From the NCBI RefSeq assembly GCF_033473495.1, contig NC_088936.1, positions 4,340,001 through 4,404,000 on the forward strand: DNA of 64,000 bases, given 5' to 3'. Positions 31,443 through 42,446 of this stretch are shown here, piece by piece. The position numbers were made by a program, and so were the translations under genes. The notes under the pieces were generated by a model. It was not told the DNA's origin, ran no database searches, and was given only the letters and a program-made list of their open reading frames with translations. Every line of letters begins with the position of its first letter. Within the stretch, counting starts at the first letter, position 1. Origin of the DNA: Cercospora beticola. Its lineage: Eukaryota > Ascomycota > Dothideomycetes > Mycosphaerellales > Mycosphaerellaceae.

Positions 31443-33015
31443 ATGGCTGCTGCTACCCGCTCTCTGCGGCTCTTGAGTCGTGGTACGTCAACTCAGCTTG
31501 TAGGCCAGATACGACCTCAGCGAAGATGGCTAGCCACGCCAGCTTCAGATCCAAGCAACCTGCCATTGGCTGGAATCAAAGTGCTTGATATGACCAGAGT
31601 GCTTGCTGGTGTACGTCCTGTTGACATCGGAGTAGACAGTATGCTTACAGTATGTAGCCATATTGCACACAAATTCTTGGCGATTTAGGGTATGCACGAT
31701 GAGCCCAGTACGACCACCTCCAGGTGTGTTATCGGCGAAGCAAGCTTACAAAACTACAGGGCCGAAGTCATCAAAGTCGAACATCCAACAAGAGGCGATG
31801 ATACCCGAGCATGGGGACCTCCGTATGCATCGTACAAAGAACAAAGCACCAAGCAAGGCTCAGGCGAAAGTGCATATTTTCTAGCTGTACGACCGCATCA
31901 GACAGAGAACATGGCGAACTGGCTCTAACAAAATGCAGGTCAATCGCAACAAGAAATCTATAGGCCTCTCTTTCCAGTCTCCATCCGGTGTCGAAATACT
32001 CCACAAACTCATCAAAGAATGCGACGTCCTTGTCGAAAACTACTTACCCGGCGCGCTGGCAAAATACAACATGGACTACCGCAGCGTCTCCGCCGTAAAC
32101 CCCAAAATCATCTACGCCAGCATCACAGGCTACGGCCAAACGGGACCAAACAAGAACCGCGCCGGCTACGACGTAATGGTCGAAGCAGAAATGGGTCTCA
32201 TGCATATCACCGGCCACCGCGACGGCCCTCCCGCAAAAGTCGGTGTCGCTGTCACAGATCTCACAACAGGTCTCTACACCAGCAACTCCGTAATGGCAGC
32301 CCTCCTCGCTCGAGCCAAAACAGGCAAAGGCCAACACATCGACGTCGCACTAGCAGACTGCCAAATCGCCACCTTAGCCAACATCGCTTCATCTTGTCTC
32401 ATCTCTGGTAAACCTGACTCTGGCCGCTGGGGAACCGCGCATCCTAGTATCGTACCTTATAAAGGTTTCAAGACTTCCGACGGAGATATTCTGCTAGGTG
32501 GAGGGAATGATCGATTATTTGGTATTTTGTGCGAGAAGATTGGAAAGCCGGAGTGGGTGAGTGAGGCGAGATACAAGACGAATGCGGATCGTGTGAAGGT
32601 GAGAGATGAATTGGAGGAGAAGATCGAAGCTGTGACGAAGACAAAGACTACGGAGGAGTGGTTGGGGATTTTTGAGGGGAGTGGAATGCCGTATGCGCCG
32701 ATTAATGATGTTAAGACGACGTTGGAGTTGGAGCATAGTAAGTCTTCGAAAACGAGATTGATGTGTCCCAAAAGAATTTTTGAAGTGCTAACAGGAATTG
32801 TAGCACGAGAACGAGGTATGGTTACTGAAGTCGAGCATCCGGAATGTGGACCTATGAAGCTCGTTAGCCCGCCCGTCAAGTTTAGTGATACGAATCCAAC
32901 GATACGAAGCCCGCCGCCTACTTTGGGACAGCATACCGAAGAGGTGCTGACTGAAGTTTTGGGGATGAAGCAAGACGAGGTAGAAGCGTTGAAGAAGCAG
33001 GGTGTGGTATCGTAG
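31443..33015 (+). CDS. Class III (CaiB/BaiF) CoA-transferase, mitochondrial
   Basis: Family III CoA-transferase of 445 aa, closest in style to succinyl-CoA:glutarate/hydroxymethylglutarate CoA-transferases. Exons 31443-31610, 31658-31689 (32 nt), 31760-31886, 31939-32737 and 32804-33015, all GT-AG and in frame. The tiny exon 2 encodes [11 protein letters not shown] and completes the signature [28 protein letters not shown]. Residues 1-32 are an Arg-rich mitochondrial presequence ([21 protein letters not shown]). Further motifs are [34 protein letters not shown] (catalytic Asp about 187) and [17 protein letters not shown]. The role would be CoA transfer from succinyl-CoA to a dicarboxylic acid in mitochondrial acid catabolism; the acceptor is not determined. 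Confidence 0.9.
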
Positions 33016-33158
33016 AGCTATAGAGAACGCAACGTGATCATCCTTAGAGGCCAGCCGCTCATGGCTCGCATCTCCTTCCGTGTGTGCATCTCGCTGTCTT
33101 TTCGCTTGCATATTCGCAAGGAGCGCCAAGTGCGCGCAGAAGCAGCTCGTATCTCTCT

Positions 33159-34605
33159 TTACCTCATCATTCCTCTACCTCCGCGACGCGAATACCTGGA
33201 CCTGGGCTTGCTGTCCCCCGGCAACGGAGTGTTGCAAGCACTCTCAAGCGCGGACTCGGCTTCTCTCTTGCTCACAATGCCCAGCTCTTCGGCTTCGATC
33301 TCGGCCAGCTCGTCCTCCACATCCAGGTTCTCGATGAAGCCCGTGGCATAGCGACCTTGGTCGTGCACTTTGGCCGTGATTGCCTGGACTGGATAGTCGT
33401 TGGCGTTGGCACTCATCTCTGCCGCGACGGTCTCGACGTCGATGCTCGAGACTTGCCAGGAGTAGGCGCCCATGCGGGTATTGGAGGTGAACTGTCTAGT
33501 GAGGCGAAATAGGGTGACTTCGAGGTTGTGGAACTTAGTCGGGTCGATGGGCAGAGTGGTAGGATAATCTCGGTACTATATAAGCATCAAGTCAGCTCAA
33601 TTCGATCAGATTGTCGTTCGGATTTTGGGATCAAACTTACGGGAATGTGGGTCTCCATTGGGAACGTGACGCCGAACTTCTCGAGCTTGCCCAGTTTGTT
33701 CAAAATCAAAGTGGGGTCCTTGCCGACGACGTAGTCGTAAAACCAGCGCTCTGCGTAGACGAAACCTGGGTCTTCAATAGGGACCATGTCCATTGGAGTG
33801 AAACCGATGCTCGCCTGGCGGTACTCTTCTGCGCTTCTCAGGGTGCCGGGAGTTTGAGTAGCATCCGGGTGGCAGACGATCAGCTTACGGATCATGGCGC
33901 ACTTCTCCAGGCCAATCTTGTACATGAAGAAGTCCAAGCAGACCCATCCAGCCACATTGGAGAAAGCAAAGACATTCTGACCGTAGAAGATCGGCGATAC
34001 CTCCTTGTGGAACTGCTTGTTTAGGCGCATGAGAGGCCCAATTGATCCAACATTCTCATTGAAGAACTTGGATTGGTAGTCGTGGGCATAGTAATGTGCC
34101 GAGCGCTGGGCCTCCAGGTGCTTGTGAACTCTATACGAGTAGAAGAACGGGTCTGGGCAGAGTTCGATCGGTTGGTCGAGGATGAAGAGGTGCTCGTAGA
34201 TCTTGTTGCGGATTTCTGCGGGGAGGCGGAAGAACGGGAAGACCTTGTTCTTTGGTAGGTTCTATGGCATTTTAGCTACCGACCGACCCAGGACTCGAAC
34301 CACTTTGCTGAAGAACGAACCTTGTACTCTTCACCAAGCGATGTGCGCTCGTAGTTGAGTGTCGAGAAGGAGTAGTAGTCACAGATACACTCGCCTCTCT
34401 TCTCGTCCTTCTTCAGCTGACGCCGGTAGATCTCATAGCGATCCTTGACCGTGCCACGCGAGTTCGTGTAGCGCTCAATGCAGTGCTCGCCACAGTCCAG
34501 CTTCTCGAAGAAGGTGCCACGAGCACCACCTGGCTTGCCACGACCGCTACGTGCCGCGCGACCGCCACGGCCTCGGGTGGTGGAGGATCCTCGAGTCGAA
34601 GACAT
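33159..34605 (-). CDS. 2EXR-type domain protein
   Basis: Protein of 440 aa. Exons 34605-34321, 34261-33641 and 33575-33159. Intron 1 has a weak donor (GTTCGT) but a clean frame; intron 2 has GTAAGT. The N-terminus is Arg/Gly-rich (STRGSSTTRGRGGRAARSGRG), like an RGG tract. Near residue 100 lies FPFFRLPAEIRNKIYEHLF, the F-box-like start of the 2EXR domain found in many Dothideomycete and Leotiomycete paralogues. Later parts (MRLNKQFHKEVSPIFYGQNVFAFSN) follow the same family: a Cys/Asn-rich helix then YxxNxF. The C-terminus has an acidic helix (DVEDELAEIEAEE) and a basic tail. The molecular role of the family is unknown. It converges on the CoA-transferase gene with about 140 bp between stops. 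Confidence 0.75.
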
Positions 34606-35325
34606 CTTGTGAAGTTGGGTTGAGTAAGTCGAGTGTGCTTGGAGGAGACGCGTGGGACGTGCGGAAGTTGCACGAGTGCCGAAAGTTGTTGTTGACTATG
34701 AGGCTTTGCTGTGTGTCTGTCAAGAGAAAGATTGCCAGAAGAGCGCTGCAAAGGAGGGCTTAAGTAGAGGAGACGCCGGTCGTGACCCACTTTTCTTCAT
34801 TCACCACTTTGGTGGTCTTCGATTCACCACAGCAACAAGCCTCTGACTCCATTTAATGTGATCGTGCAAGACAGCTAAGCTTACACAAGCCTGCTGGATG
34901 CATATGTGTGTATCGATAGAGTCACAAGTCTCCGTTCTTGGTCTGAGCTTTGCGAGTAGATTGCATTGCTATAACGATGGGGTTTATGTGTATAGACGTT
35001 GCTGCATCAAGCAGGCAATAGCAAAGGATTGTCGTTGACGATATTCAAAGGTCGAGCTCAAGCCTGAGACTGAGAGCGCGACGGTAGCTTGAGATGCTTC
35101 AATTGCCGTGGATCGCTAAAATAAGTTTTGCGCTCTGAATTTTTTTCTTCTTTTCTTGATATTTGGAGGTTTGCTGGTCCTGAGAAAGAATTCTGCTCTG
35201 AAAAAATGTTGGATTCTGGGCTGTACCACTGGTACGACGTGAAGCCACGTGGAAGCCAAGCTTGTGCGAGCTTCACTCTTCCGCAGCGCGACCAGAGATC
35301 TCGAATCTCAAGTCGATAGCCACTT
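34606..35325. other. Intergenic, nothing recognised
   Basis: 5' flank of the 2EXR gene and 3' flank of the repeat protein. A T-rich run (TTTTTTTCTTCTTTTC) lies at about 35140-35155. No ORF with a motif. Confidence 0.5.
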
Positions 35326-36075
35326 TCACCACAACGAGGGCATGTACTCTGGTCCGTTCAATCTTTCGTCGTACCATTCCTCGTGGAAATTGCGACGAAG
35401 GAATCGAGCCTCGGTGTCCCTGTTGAGTTTCAACCCGAATCGATACCAATTGAACAAGAGTTTGTTCTTCATAGCTTTGATGGACCAGCCTTTTTTCCGC
35501 TCGGTCAGTCGTATGCACTCGTCCTCCATGAAGTTCCGGCGTGTTGCTGCCCTCGATAGAATGCGTGTTGGTGGTCGAGGCGTGTGACCCTGCAACAACC
35601 AGATTTGTGGCATCCTTGAACGTGCTGTTTGCATTTGCACCTCGCCATCTTGCAACCACATAGAGACTGTGGATGCATCTTCTGCCTCCACGAGGCTGCC
35701 TTCCTCAGTGTCGATCGTTGATACATCGTCTGCCTCCGCAACGCTTGCTTCTTCCACATCGCGTTCTTCCACATCGCTGCGTTCTCCCACACTGCTGCGT
35801 TCTCCCACATCGCTGCCTTCTCCCACATCGCTGCCTTCTCCCACATCGCTGCCTTCTTCCACAACGCGGGCTTCTTCCACAATGCTGCCTTCTTCCACAA
35901 TGCTGGCTTCTTCCACAACGCTGGCTTCTTCCACAACGCTGGCTTCCTCCACAACGCTGGCTTCTTCCACAACGCTGGCTTCTTCCACAACGCTGGCTTC
36001 TTCCACACCGCTGACTTCCTCGATCTTGATCGTCAGGCCCTTTGCCTCCTCCGCCGCCGTGTTTTGTTGGCCCAT
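35326..36075 (-). CDS. Repeat protein with an EEASVV hexapeptide array
   Basis: Protein of 249 aa from the ATG at 36075 (MGQQNTAAEEAKG). Residues about 20-110 are 15 tandem hexapeptides of the type E-E-A-S-V-V, drifting to E-G-S-D-V-G and E-R-S-D-V-E, encoded by an 18-bp minisatellite. The non-repeat C-terminus (about 120-249) is basic and aromatic (RKKGWSIKAMKNKLLFNWYRFGLKL, RRNFHEEWYDERLNGPEYMPSLW) and looks like a folded domain I cannot name. The other two frames of the array are also open, but only this frame joins a plausible tail and start. A coding-like stretch upstream at 36274-36100 (MSELQDIMHG...) may be an extra 5' exon. Function unknown. Confidence 0.5.
   Translation of the reverse strand: MGQQNTAAEEAKGLTIKIEEVSGVEEASVVEEASVVEEASVVEEASVVEEASVVEEASIVEEGSIVEEARVVEEGSDVGEGSDVGEGSDVGERSSVGERSDVEERDVEEASVAEADDVSTIDTEEGSLVEAEDASTVSMWLQDGEVQMQTARSRMPQIWLLQGHTPRPPTRILSRAATRRNFMEDECIRLTERKKGWSIKAMKNKLLFNWYRFGLKLNRDTEARFLRRNFHEEWYDERLNGPEYMPSLW
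35749..36015. repeat. 18-bp coding minisatellite, 14 full units plus one short
   Basis: Consensus on the plus strand TTCTTCCACAACGCTGGC. One 15-nt unit at 35749-35763 is followed by fourteen 18-nt units to 36015. Units 3-5 (35800-35853) are identical to each other, and so are units 9, 10, 12 and 13 (TTCTTCCACAACGCTGGC), which shows recent local expansion of two variants. Since 18 is divisible by three and no unit holds a stop, several frames on both strands stay open. Confidence 0.95.
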
Positions 36076-37532
36076 GATCTTCTTCGAGCCTCGAATACCT
36101 GATAGCTAAAGAAGTGCAGTGATACGAACGATGTTCGGTCGCAACTACGGTTGTTGCAAAAGAAGATGATCGCTCTGCCATAAGTGCCGACGGCACATGC
36201 TGTTGCACAGGCATGGTGAACATAGGCCCTGTAGAGAGGTGAATGCCATGCATAATATCTTGAAGCTCAGACATGTGATCAGAGATAAGTATTCACTATC
36301 GTAGTATCACGAGCAGGTATCCCGTTGTCGTATGAACCGTTCCTGAGCACATGCTTCTGGAGCGTCTTCGATGGAAATCCGTTCTGAACCTTGTAGCTGG
36401 ATCGAAAGTTGTTCACGTCGATCGCGCGAGCTCTGCCTGAAGTCAATGTGGGTGAAAGCACTTGCAAAAGCTTTGCGTTAGCTGCTCTTCTGGTCCGGGA
36501 GCCCTGTTGCATGAGGTTCCTCCGATGAACGCACAGGTTTGCGCGAGCTCCATGATTATTCTGCTAGCATTCATCATCAGACCCCGGTTCAGTGACTGCA
36601 ATAGTTGCCCTCATGGTCTTCACGATACTGCCCAATGACTTGAAGTCCAACGCAGTATACTGAGTATAGATTACGCTTGTGAGTCGTATACTGAGTGGCA
36701 GCCAAGACCCGGACTTAGAACGCGGGTGGGAACCGCATTTTCACGGCCAGATCGGATCTATAAAGTCTCGCTGTTGAAGCTCGTGAGACATGTTTGCGGC
36801 CTTGTGGGGTGAAAGTCCGGGCTTTCACAAACGGTAGACAGCAAATACTTTGCCAGCGGCCGGATGCACTCCCGGCGGAGGAAGAGCCATGGGGCGGCTC
36901 ATGTTGCCCACCTGAGCAGAAAAAATCCAAAAGATTTGTGAGAGCCTGACACGCAGCGGAGATACATATTGCAGCACAATTGGGCTACCGATCGTGATAG
37001 CTCCGGAAGGTCCAGCAACCGACATCTCTTGCTTTCGGTATGTTTCGCTGGGCCGACTTGTTCTATGACGTTCTGCGGTCCCGTCAGTCTCGGGATGAAG
37101 TTCCACGATCATACCGTTTCAATAGATAACGCACGTGTTGTCGGATGTTGCTTTCCGCAAGCACGTCTTCACGTCAAGTTTCACCAAACGAGCAGTCATT
37201 GCCAAGCATAATTCTCACACTCCGATTGGTCACGGACTCGTCTCCGCTCACGTTCCTCCCAGCCATCTCCAACCTCCCACCACGCGTACACATCTAGAAC
37301 ATGGCGACGACAAGCCCCAGCCACCGTTGCGAAAAAATGGCGGGGGATATAGGCAAGTCGACTCTTCGACCCTGCAAGATCATCCCTAGACTCGCGCCAG
37401 ATCATCAACGGCCGCCTTGATCACAAATTTACCCTAGCAACCGTCCAACACACCAGACCTCGTTGCTGCAATTGACACGAGAGAACTCCGGCCTAGCCAC
37501 AGAGCAGATAAATCCAGCCCAGGCTCGTAGCC
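36076..37532. other. Intergenic with possible unresolved exons
   Basis: Minus-strand ORFs at 36100-36274 and 36279-36512 have protein-like composition and could be 5' exons of the repeat protein or fragments; no splice set satisfied me. The rest (36513-37532) shows nothing recognisable and ends in the promoter of the secreted protein at 37533. Confidence 0.4.
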
Positions 37533-38135
37533 ATGCGCTTCAGCACAACATCCATCCTCGCGGCGACCACATACTTCGTCCTCCACGCACGAGCATTACC
37601 GCACCCAGCACCACCTCCGACGTACAATGTTGTCGATGTCGGCGGTCCGACGAGTACTCCCGACGAGCCAGCAACAATTTACGAGACGGTGAAGACGACA
37701 TTGTCAGCCAAGCAGACAGTGACAAAAGTGGCGCCAGCGGCGACTACTCCTACAACACCGAGTGTCGCGACAGTGGAGGTTGCAACATCAACGACAGTCA
37801 GCTCTTCGCAATGGACAGTGGTGATTGGTACTGTGCCGACATCAACGTCTTCTTCAAGCACGAGTTCGACAATCACAAGCTCAACATCAACAAGTTCATC
37901 CTCGAGCACCTCTACGCCATGCACGACAACAACCACGGCCGAGCCAGTCTATCCTGTCGAACAGCCCACGCACACAGGTGATGATGGTCTATACCATCCT
38001 CTGGGAGACAATGGCAAATACCAACCTTGGAAGCCAGCCGCGACGACATTGTCAAGCTCTAGCGTTCCGGGCTACCATCCAGTTGCCGCCGCCACGAGCT
38101 GGGCTGTACCGGTCAACGGGACGAAGAGCTATTAG
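37533..38135 (+). CDS. Secreted Ser/Thr-rich mucin-like protein
   Basis: Predicted extracellular or wall protein of 200 aa, single exon. Residues 1-22 are a signal peptide (MRFSTTSILAATTYFVLHARA) with cleavage after ARA. The mature part begins with Pro-rich PHPAPPPTYNVVDVG, then a VKTTLSAKQTVTKVA stretch, and a Ser/Thr-rich tract of about 60 residues (SSSSTSSTITSSTSTSSSSSTST) expected to be heavily O-mannosylated. The tail has YPVEQPTHTGDDGLYHPLGDNGKYQPWKP and ends NGTKSY with one N-glycosylation sequon. There is no GPI signal. Only one Cys is present, so it is not a disulfide-knot protein. Function unknown; a wall-associated or adhesive role is likely from composition. Confidence 0.7.
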   Translation: MRFSTTSILAATTYFVLHARALPHPAPPPTYNVVDVGGPTSTPDEPATIYETVKTTLSAKQTVTKVAPAATTPTTPSVATVEVATSTTVSSSQWTVVIGTVPTSTSSSSTSSTITSSTSTSSSSSTSTPCTTTTTAEPVYPVEQPTHTGDDGLYHPLGDNGKYQPWKPAATTLSSSSVPGYHPVAAATSWAVPVNGTKSY

Positions 38136-38761
38136 AGGCTACGATTCGTGGAATGTCAGGAAGGAACCAACGAGTTTGGACTTGGCACCGACCTGACGGC
38201 CAACAGTGCATGCATTATATACTTGTACAGCATAGCGAGGAATGACTAGCAATGGGTCTTTGTAGTATCAGCGGATCATGAGCGATGGAGTTAGTGTTCA
38301 GAATGATGATGAGAAATAGACAGCGAAGAACAAGATGGGACGGGTTTTGGTGAACGGAACGCTCTGCTAGTGCAGCATAGGAGCTAATGTATAAGCGTAA
38401 TGATTTTGAACGACAGTATAGAAAACGGAACATTCAGTGCTATACAAAGCTCCAATGTGTCCCTGCCCTGGTTGATGTTTCGCATGCATGCATGTGAAAG
38501 CGATGACGGAATTTGGTGCCTGAGGCTTTGCCCGCCAGCTCAGCAACGACGTGGGATGGGCGCTTCACAATGCGCATACGAATCGCAACAACCACCAGAA
38601 GCTCGTCCGACTTGCCTGTCCTTGCACCGCCCCCCAGACACGACTGCATGCGCTGCAGAATAATGCCCACTCGGATCGCGTGACCACTTACTACCATCTC
38701 TTCTCCTTCTGCTTTGCTCTACCGTCCTCCGCTCCGCCTATTCTCCGCCGCCGCCAACAAC
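38136..38761. other. Intergenic, VPS35 promoter
   Basis: 3' flank of the mucin-like gene and promoter of VPS35. A GCATGCATGCATG run at 38482-38494 is a simple alternating repeat. No gene seen. Confidence 0.5.
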
Positions 38762-41571
38762 ATGTCCTCTCCGCCGCCCGTGGAAGACCAGGCCCGGCTG
38801 CTGGAGGATGCGCTGCAAGTTGTTCGCCAGCAGACGGTGCAGATGCGGAGATGTCTTGAGACTCCGGGCAAGCTGATGGATGCGCTCAAATGCGCGTGAG
38901 TTGTGTTCTATCTATACAGCTACAGAGCTCAATATAGCTGACGCCTAAAACAGCTCGACACTCGTCTCCGAATTACGAACGTCCAGTCTCGGTCCCAAAC
39001 AGTACTATGAGCTGTACATGAGCGTCTTCGATGCCCTGCGCCACCTCTCCGTTTATCTACGCGATTCGCATCCCGTCAACCACCTCGCCGACCTCTATGA
39101 ATTGGTCCAATATGCCGGAAACATTGTTCCACGTCTGTACCTCATGATCACTGTGGGGACAGTATACATGGGAATCGAAGATGCGCCTGTCAAGGAAATC
39201 ATGAAAGATATGATGGAGATGAGCAGAGGTGTACAGCATCCCGTCCGCGGCTTGTTCTTGCGATATTACCTGAGCGGGCAAGCACGAGACTATCTTCCTG
39301 AGGGCGATTCCGCTGAGGGACCGGAGGGAAACTTGCAGGATTCCATCTCGTTCATCTTGACGAATTTCGTTGAGATGAACAAGCTGTGGGTACGATTACA
39401 GCATCAGGGACATTCGAGAGAACGGGAACAGAGGACGAAAGAGAGACAAGAGCTGCAGCTGTTGGTCGGAAGCAATCTGGTGCGACTGTCTCAATTGGTG
39501 GACATGGAGAGTTACAAGAATGTGATTCTGCAGCCGCTCCTGGAGCAGGTGGTGCAATGTCGGGACGTTTTGGCTCAGGAGTACCTGCTCGAGGTGATTA
39601 CTCAGGTCTTCCCGGATGAGTACCACTTGCACACACTGGATCAATTACTTGCGGCTACTGCGAGACTCAACCCGCATGTCAACGTCAAGGCAATCGTGAT
39701 TGGATTGATGGATCGCTTGAGTGCGTTTGCGCAGAGGGAAGCGGAGCCCAAGAGTGAAGAAGAGAGACAGAAAGTGGAAGAGGAAAGCGTGAGCAAATTA
39801 TTGGAGAAGCTGAGCATGTCCAAAGATGTCGGAAGCTCAGAAGAGACGAAGCCTGCGGAGAACGGCCACAACGGAGACGAGGCATCACCGCGGCCGAGCG
39901 AAGACACTGCGGTTGCATCAACAGCCGATTCAGAAGCACCGACAGAGACGACTGCCGTTGGCGAAGGCGAATCAACACCACAGACCAATGGCAAGACGAA
40001 AGGGATACCAGGAAATGTCAAGCTATTCGAAGTGTTCTACGAGCAAGTCATACACCTCGTCAGCGTGCAGAGACTTCCTATCCAGGACATCACAGCACTG
40101 CTCACCTCGCTCATCAACTTGGCAACTGCCATCTACCCGGACCGACTTGACTACGTTGACCAAGTTTTGCATTACGCCACGAAGGAAGTCTCAAGATACC
40201 AAAATTCTGCCGATCTGCATTCACAAGCCTCGCAACAGAACATCCTCAGTCTGCTCCTTGGACCAGTCAAGACGTATTTTTCGCTCTTTACCGCCCTTGC
40301 ACTGCCAAACTACATTCCACTATTCCTGCAACAACCGTATCCTACACGGCGGAACGTCGCCGGGGAAGTGATCAGGAGTCTACTGCGAAATGACACAAAG
40401 ATTACAAACATGTCGCATCTGGAAAGCATATTATCAATACTATCAGTCCTAATCAAAGAAGGCGCGCAACCATCATCGGGATACCCGGGTGGGCCTATCC
40501 GCAGAGGAGCGATCGAAACGGACGAAACGGTAGAAGAACAAGGCTGGCTCGCGCGGATAGTGCATCTCATCAAAGGACCCGACAATATGACCCAGTTCCA
40601 ATTACTGCAAAAGATACGACAAGCATTCCAGGAAGGAAACGAGCGAACGAAGTATACATCACCGGCAATAATAACACAGTCACTCAAGCTTGCGCGGAAC
40701 TTCAAGCGACGAGAACACCTTTCATCAGACGACTATGGCGTACAGTCGAGCGCCTTGTACAAATTCATGCACACAACATTATCGTCGCTGTACACTCGTG
40801 TCTCTGCACAGGGGGTGCCGGATCTCGTGTTGAGGTTGTTCGTCTCTTGCGGGCAAGTGGCGAGTCAATGCGAGAATGAGGATGTTGCATATGAGTTCTT
40901 CGCGCAAGCTTTCACTGTTTACGAGGAGTCAATATCGGATTCGAGGTCGCAGTTCCAGGCCATTTGTATCATTGCTGGCGCGCTTTGTGGCTGCTCAGAG
41001 CGCTTCAGCAGGGAGAACTACGACACGCTCATCACGAAGGCGGCGCTGCACGGCAGTAAGTTGTTAAAGAAGCCGGATCAGTGTCGCGCTGTATATCTCG
41101 CTTCCCATCTCTGGTGGGCGGTGGAGAAGGTGGAGACTGAGAAGGCGGACGGGAAAGAGGTGAGTCGAGACCAGAGATGCACTCATGCGAAAGCGAGCAA
41201 CCGTACTGACAAGCTTTCAGCCTTACCGCGATGGCAAACGCGTACTCGAATGCCTTCAACGCGCCCTTCGCGTAGCCGATGCATGCATGGACACTGCCGT
41301 CTCCGTTGAACTCTTCGTGGAAATCCTGAACCGATACGTGTACTACTTTGACCAAGAAAACGATGCCGTGACAACGAAATACCTCAACGGCCTGATCGAA
41401 CTCATCCACTCGAATCTGAGCGCTACCGCGGCCGACACCACTGGGCCGAATAACGCCAGCGGACTGGAAAGCCCGAGGAAACATTTCCAGAGGACACTGG
41501 AATACATTTCTAGCCGTGAGTATGAGGGTGTGGAGACGAGGCCGAAAGGGGCCTTGGGTGGTGGGAGTTGA
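38762..41571 (+). CDS. VPS35: Retromer subunit Vps35
   Basis: Alpha-solenoid core of the retromer cargo-recognition complex, acting with Vps26 and Vps29 on endosomes to return receptors to the Golgi. 896 aa. Exons 38762-38895, 38954-41159 and 41221-41571; donors GTGAGT, acceptors ACAG and TCAG. The family start ([26 protein letters not shown]) is split by intron 1, so an ORF-only call starting at 39018 would miss about 65 residues. Conserved blocks are [22 protein letters not shown], the PRLYL motif needed for Vps26 binding, [37 protein letters not shown] and the C-terminal [19 protein letters not shown], the Vps29-binding side. A low-complexity Glu/Ser/Thr insert at about 310-400 is a fungal feature. 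Confidence 0.96.
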
Positions 41572-42446
41572 AGCTTGAGGAGCGGTTTTCATGAGCATCA
41601 TCATCAACAGCAAGATCTTAGTGGTGGCGGTGGTGGTGCTTCAGGGCATGGTAAGGCTGAGCGGAAGAGGGATGATAAGAGCGCTGAGGATTGGTGTTTT
41701 GAAGCTGCTCCGTTTGCTTTTGAGAGGATTGGAAAGGTTAGGAGGGTGGAGGGGATTATGTTGGGGAGGGAATGAGATGAGACCCCCCGATGTGAAAATG
41801 AGAGAAATGGGATCGTGCGGAGGTGTGCGGTGGCAGAAACGGGAGAGTGGAAAGCATGTGGCATAATTTTCATGTTCTCTCTGGTTCTGCGACAGACAGA
41901 GATTAGCGCTCACGACGTTGTATGGGAAACATGTATATAGATTTCGAGTTAGCGAGCAGATCAGGGAAGAAAAAGAGTTTCAGAAAGCAATGTTCGTGAA
42001 TGGAGGAATAACGCTGAATCCCTCTTTCAGAGCCTTTTTGTATAAGTTGAAAATTGTGTGATTGTACATTGAGCGCCTCCGCAAGTCCCTCAATTCTGCG
42101 CAGGCGCCGTGTAATAGGAGCCGGTTTATGCTGTACAATCGGCTTGAGCTGGCGTATCGTAGCCGCAGTGGAACTTCCGTGGCCGAATCCAGTGCCTCCC
42201 ATCCTGGTGATGGATTCATGTAAGTCATGACCTGTCCACTCCAATGACCCAAATGTAGCGTTTACCTCCGCGGTCTCCGGGTAGGGCACGACTTGCACGT
42301 TCTTCGCAAACCTGGATACTCCTCTTGCTTCGTCCCATCACCCACTCGCTGATACTGGTACATTCGACATGCAAATGCTTCTCCCACCACATTTCGCATT
42401 CATCCTGACATCAAAATTTCCCACGAAACTCTTCTCTGCCACCTCT
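41572..42446. other. Convergent intergenic region
   Basis: 3' flanks of VPS35 (plus) and mL40 (minus). The Gly/Asp-rich and G-rich plus-strand ORFs at 41575-41870 have no start context or motif. Nothing else seen. Confidence 0.5.

Noticed and set aside
26841..33015. Secondary-metabolite cluster (flavoprotein, HET, CoA-transferase)
   Set aside because: No PKS, NRPS, terpene or other core enzyme, and the CoA-transferase looks mitochondrial.
34284..34300. B-box-like GGTTCGAGTCC on the minus strand
   Set aside because: Lies in intron 1 of the 2EXR gene and no A box or tRNA fold precedes it.
35505..36274. Other open frames over the minisatellite (WKKPAL and CGRSQR repeats)
   Set aside because: They are open only because the 18-bp unit has no stop; no plausible start and tail.
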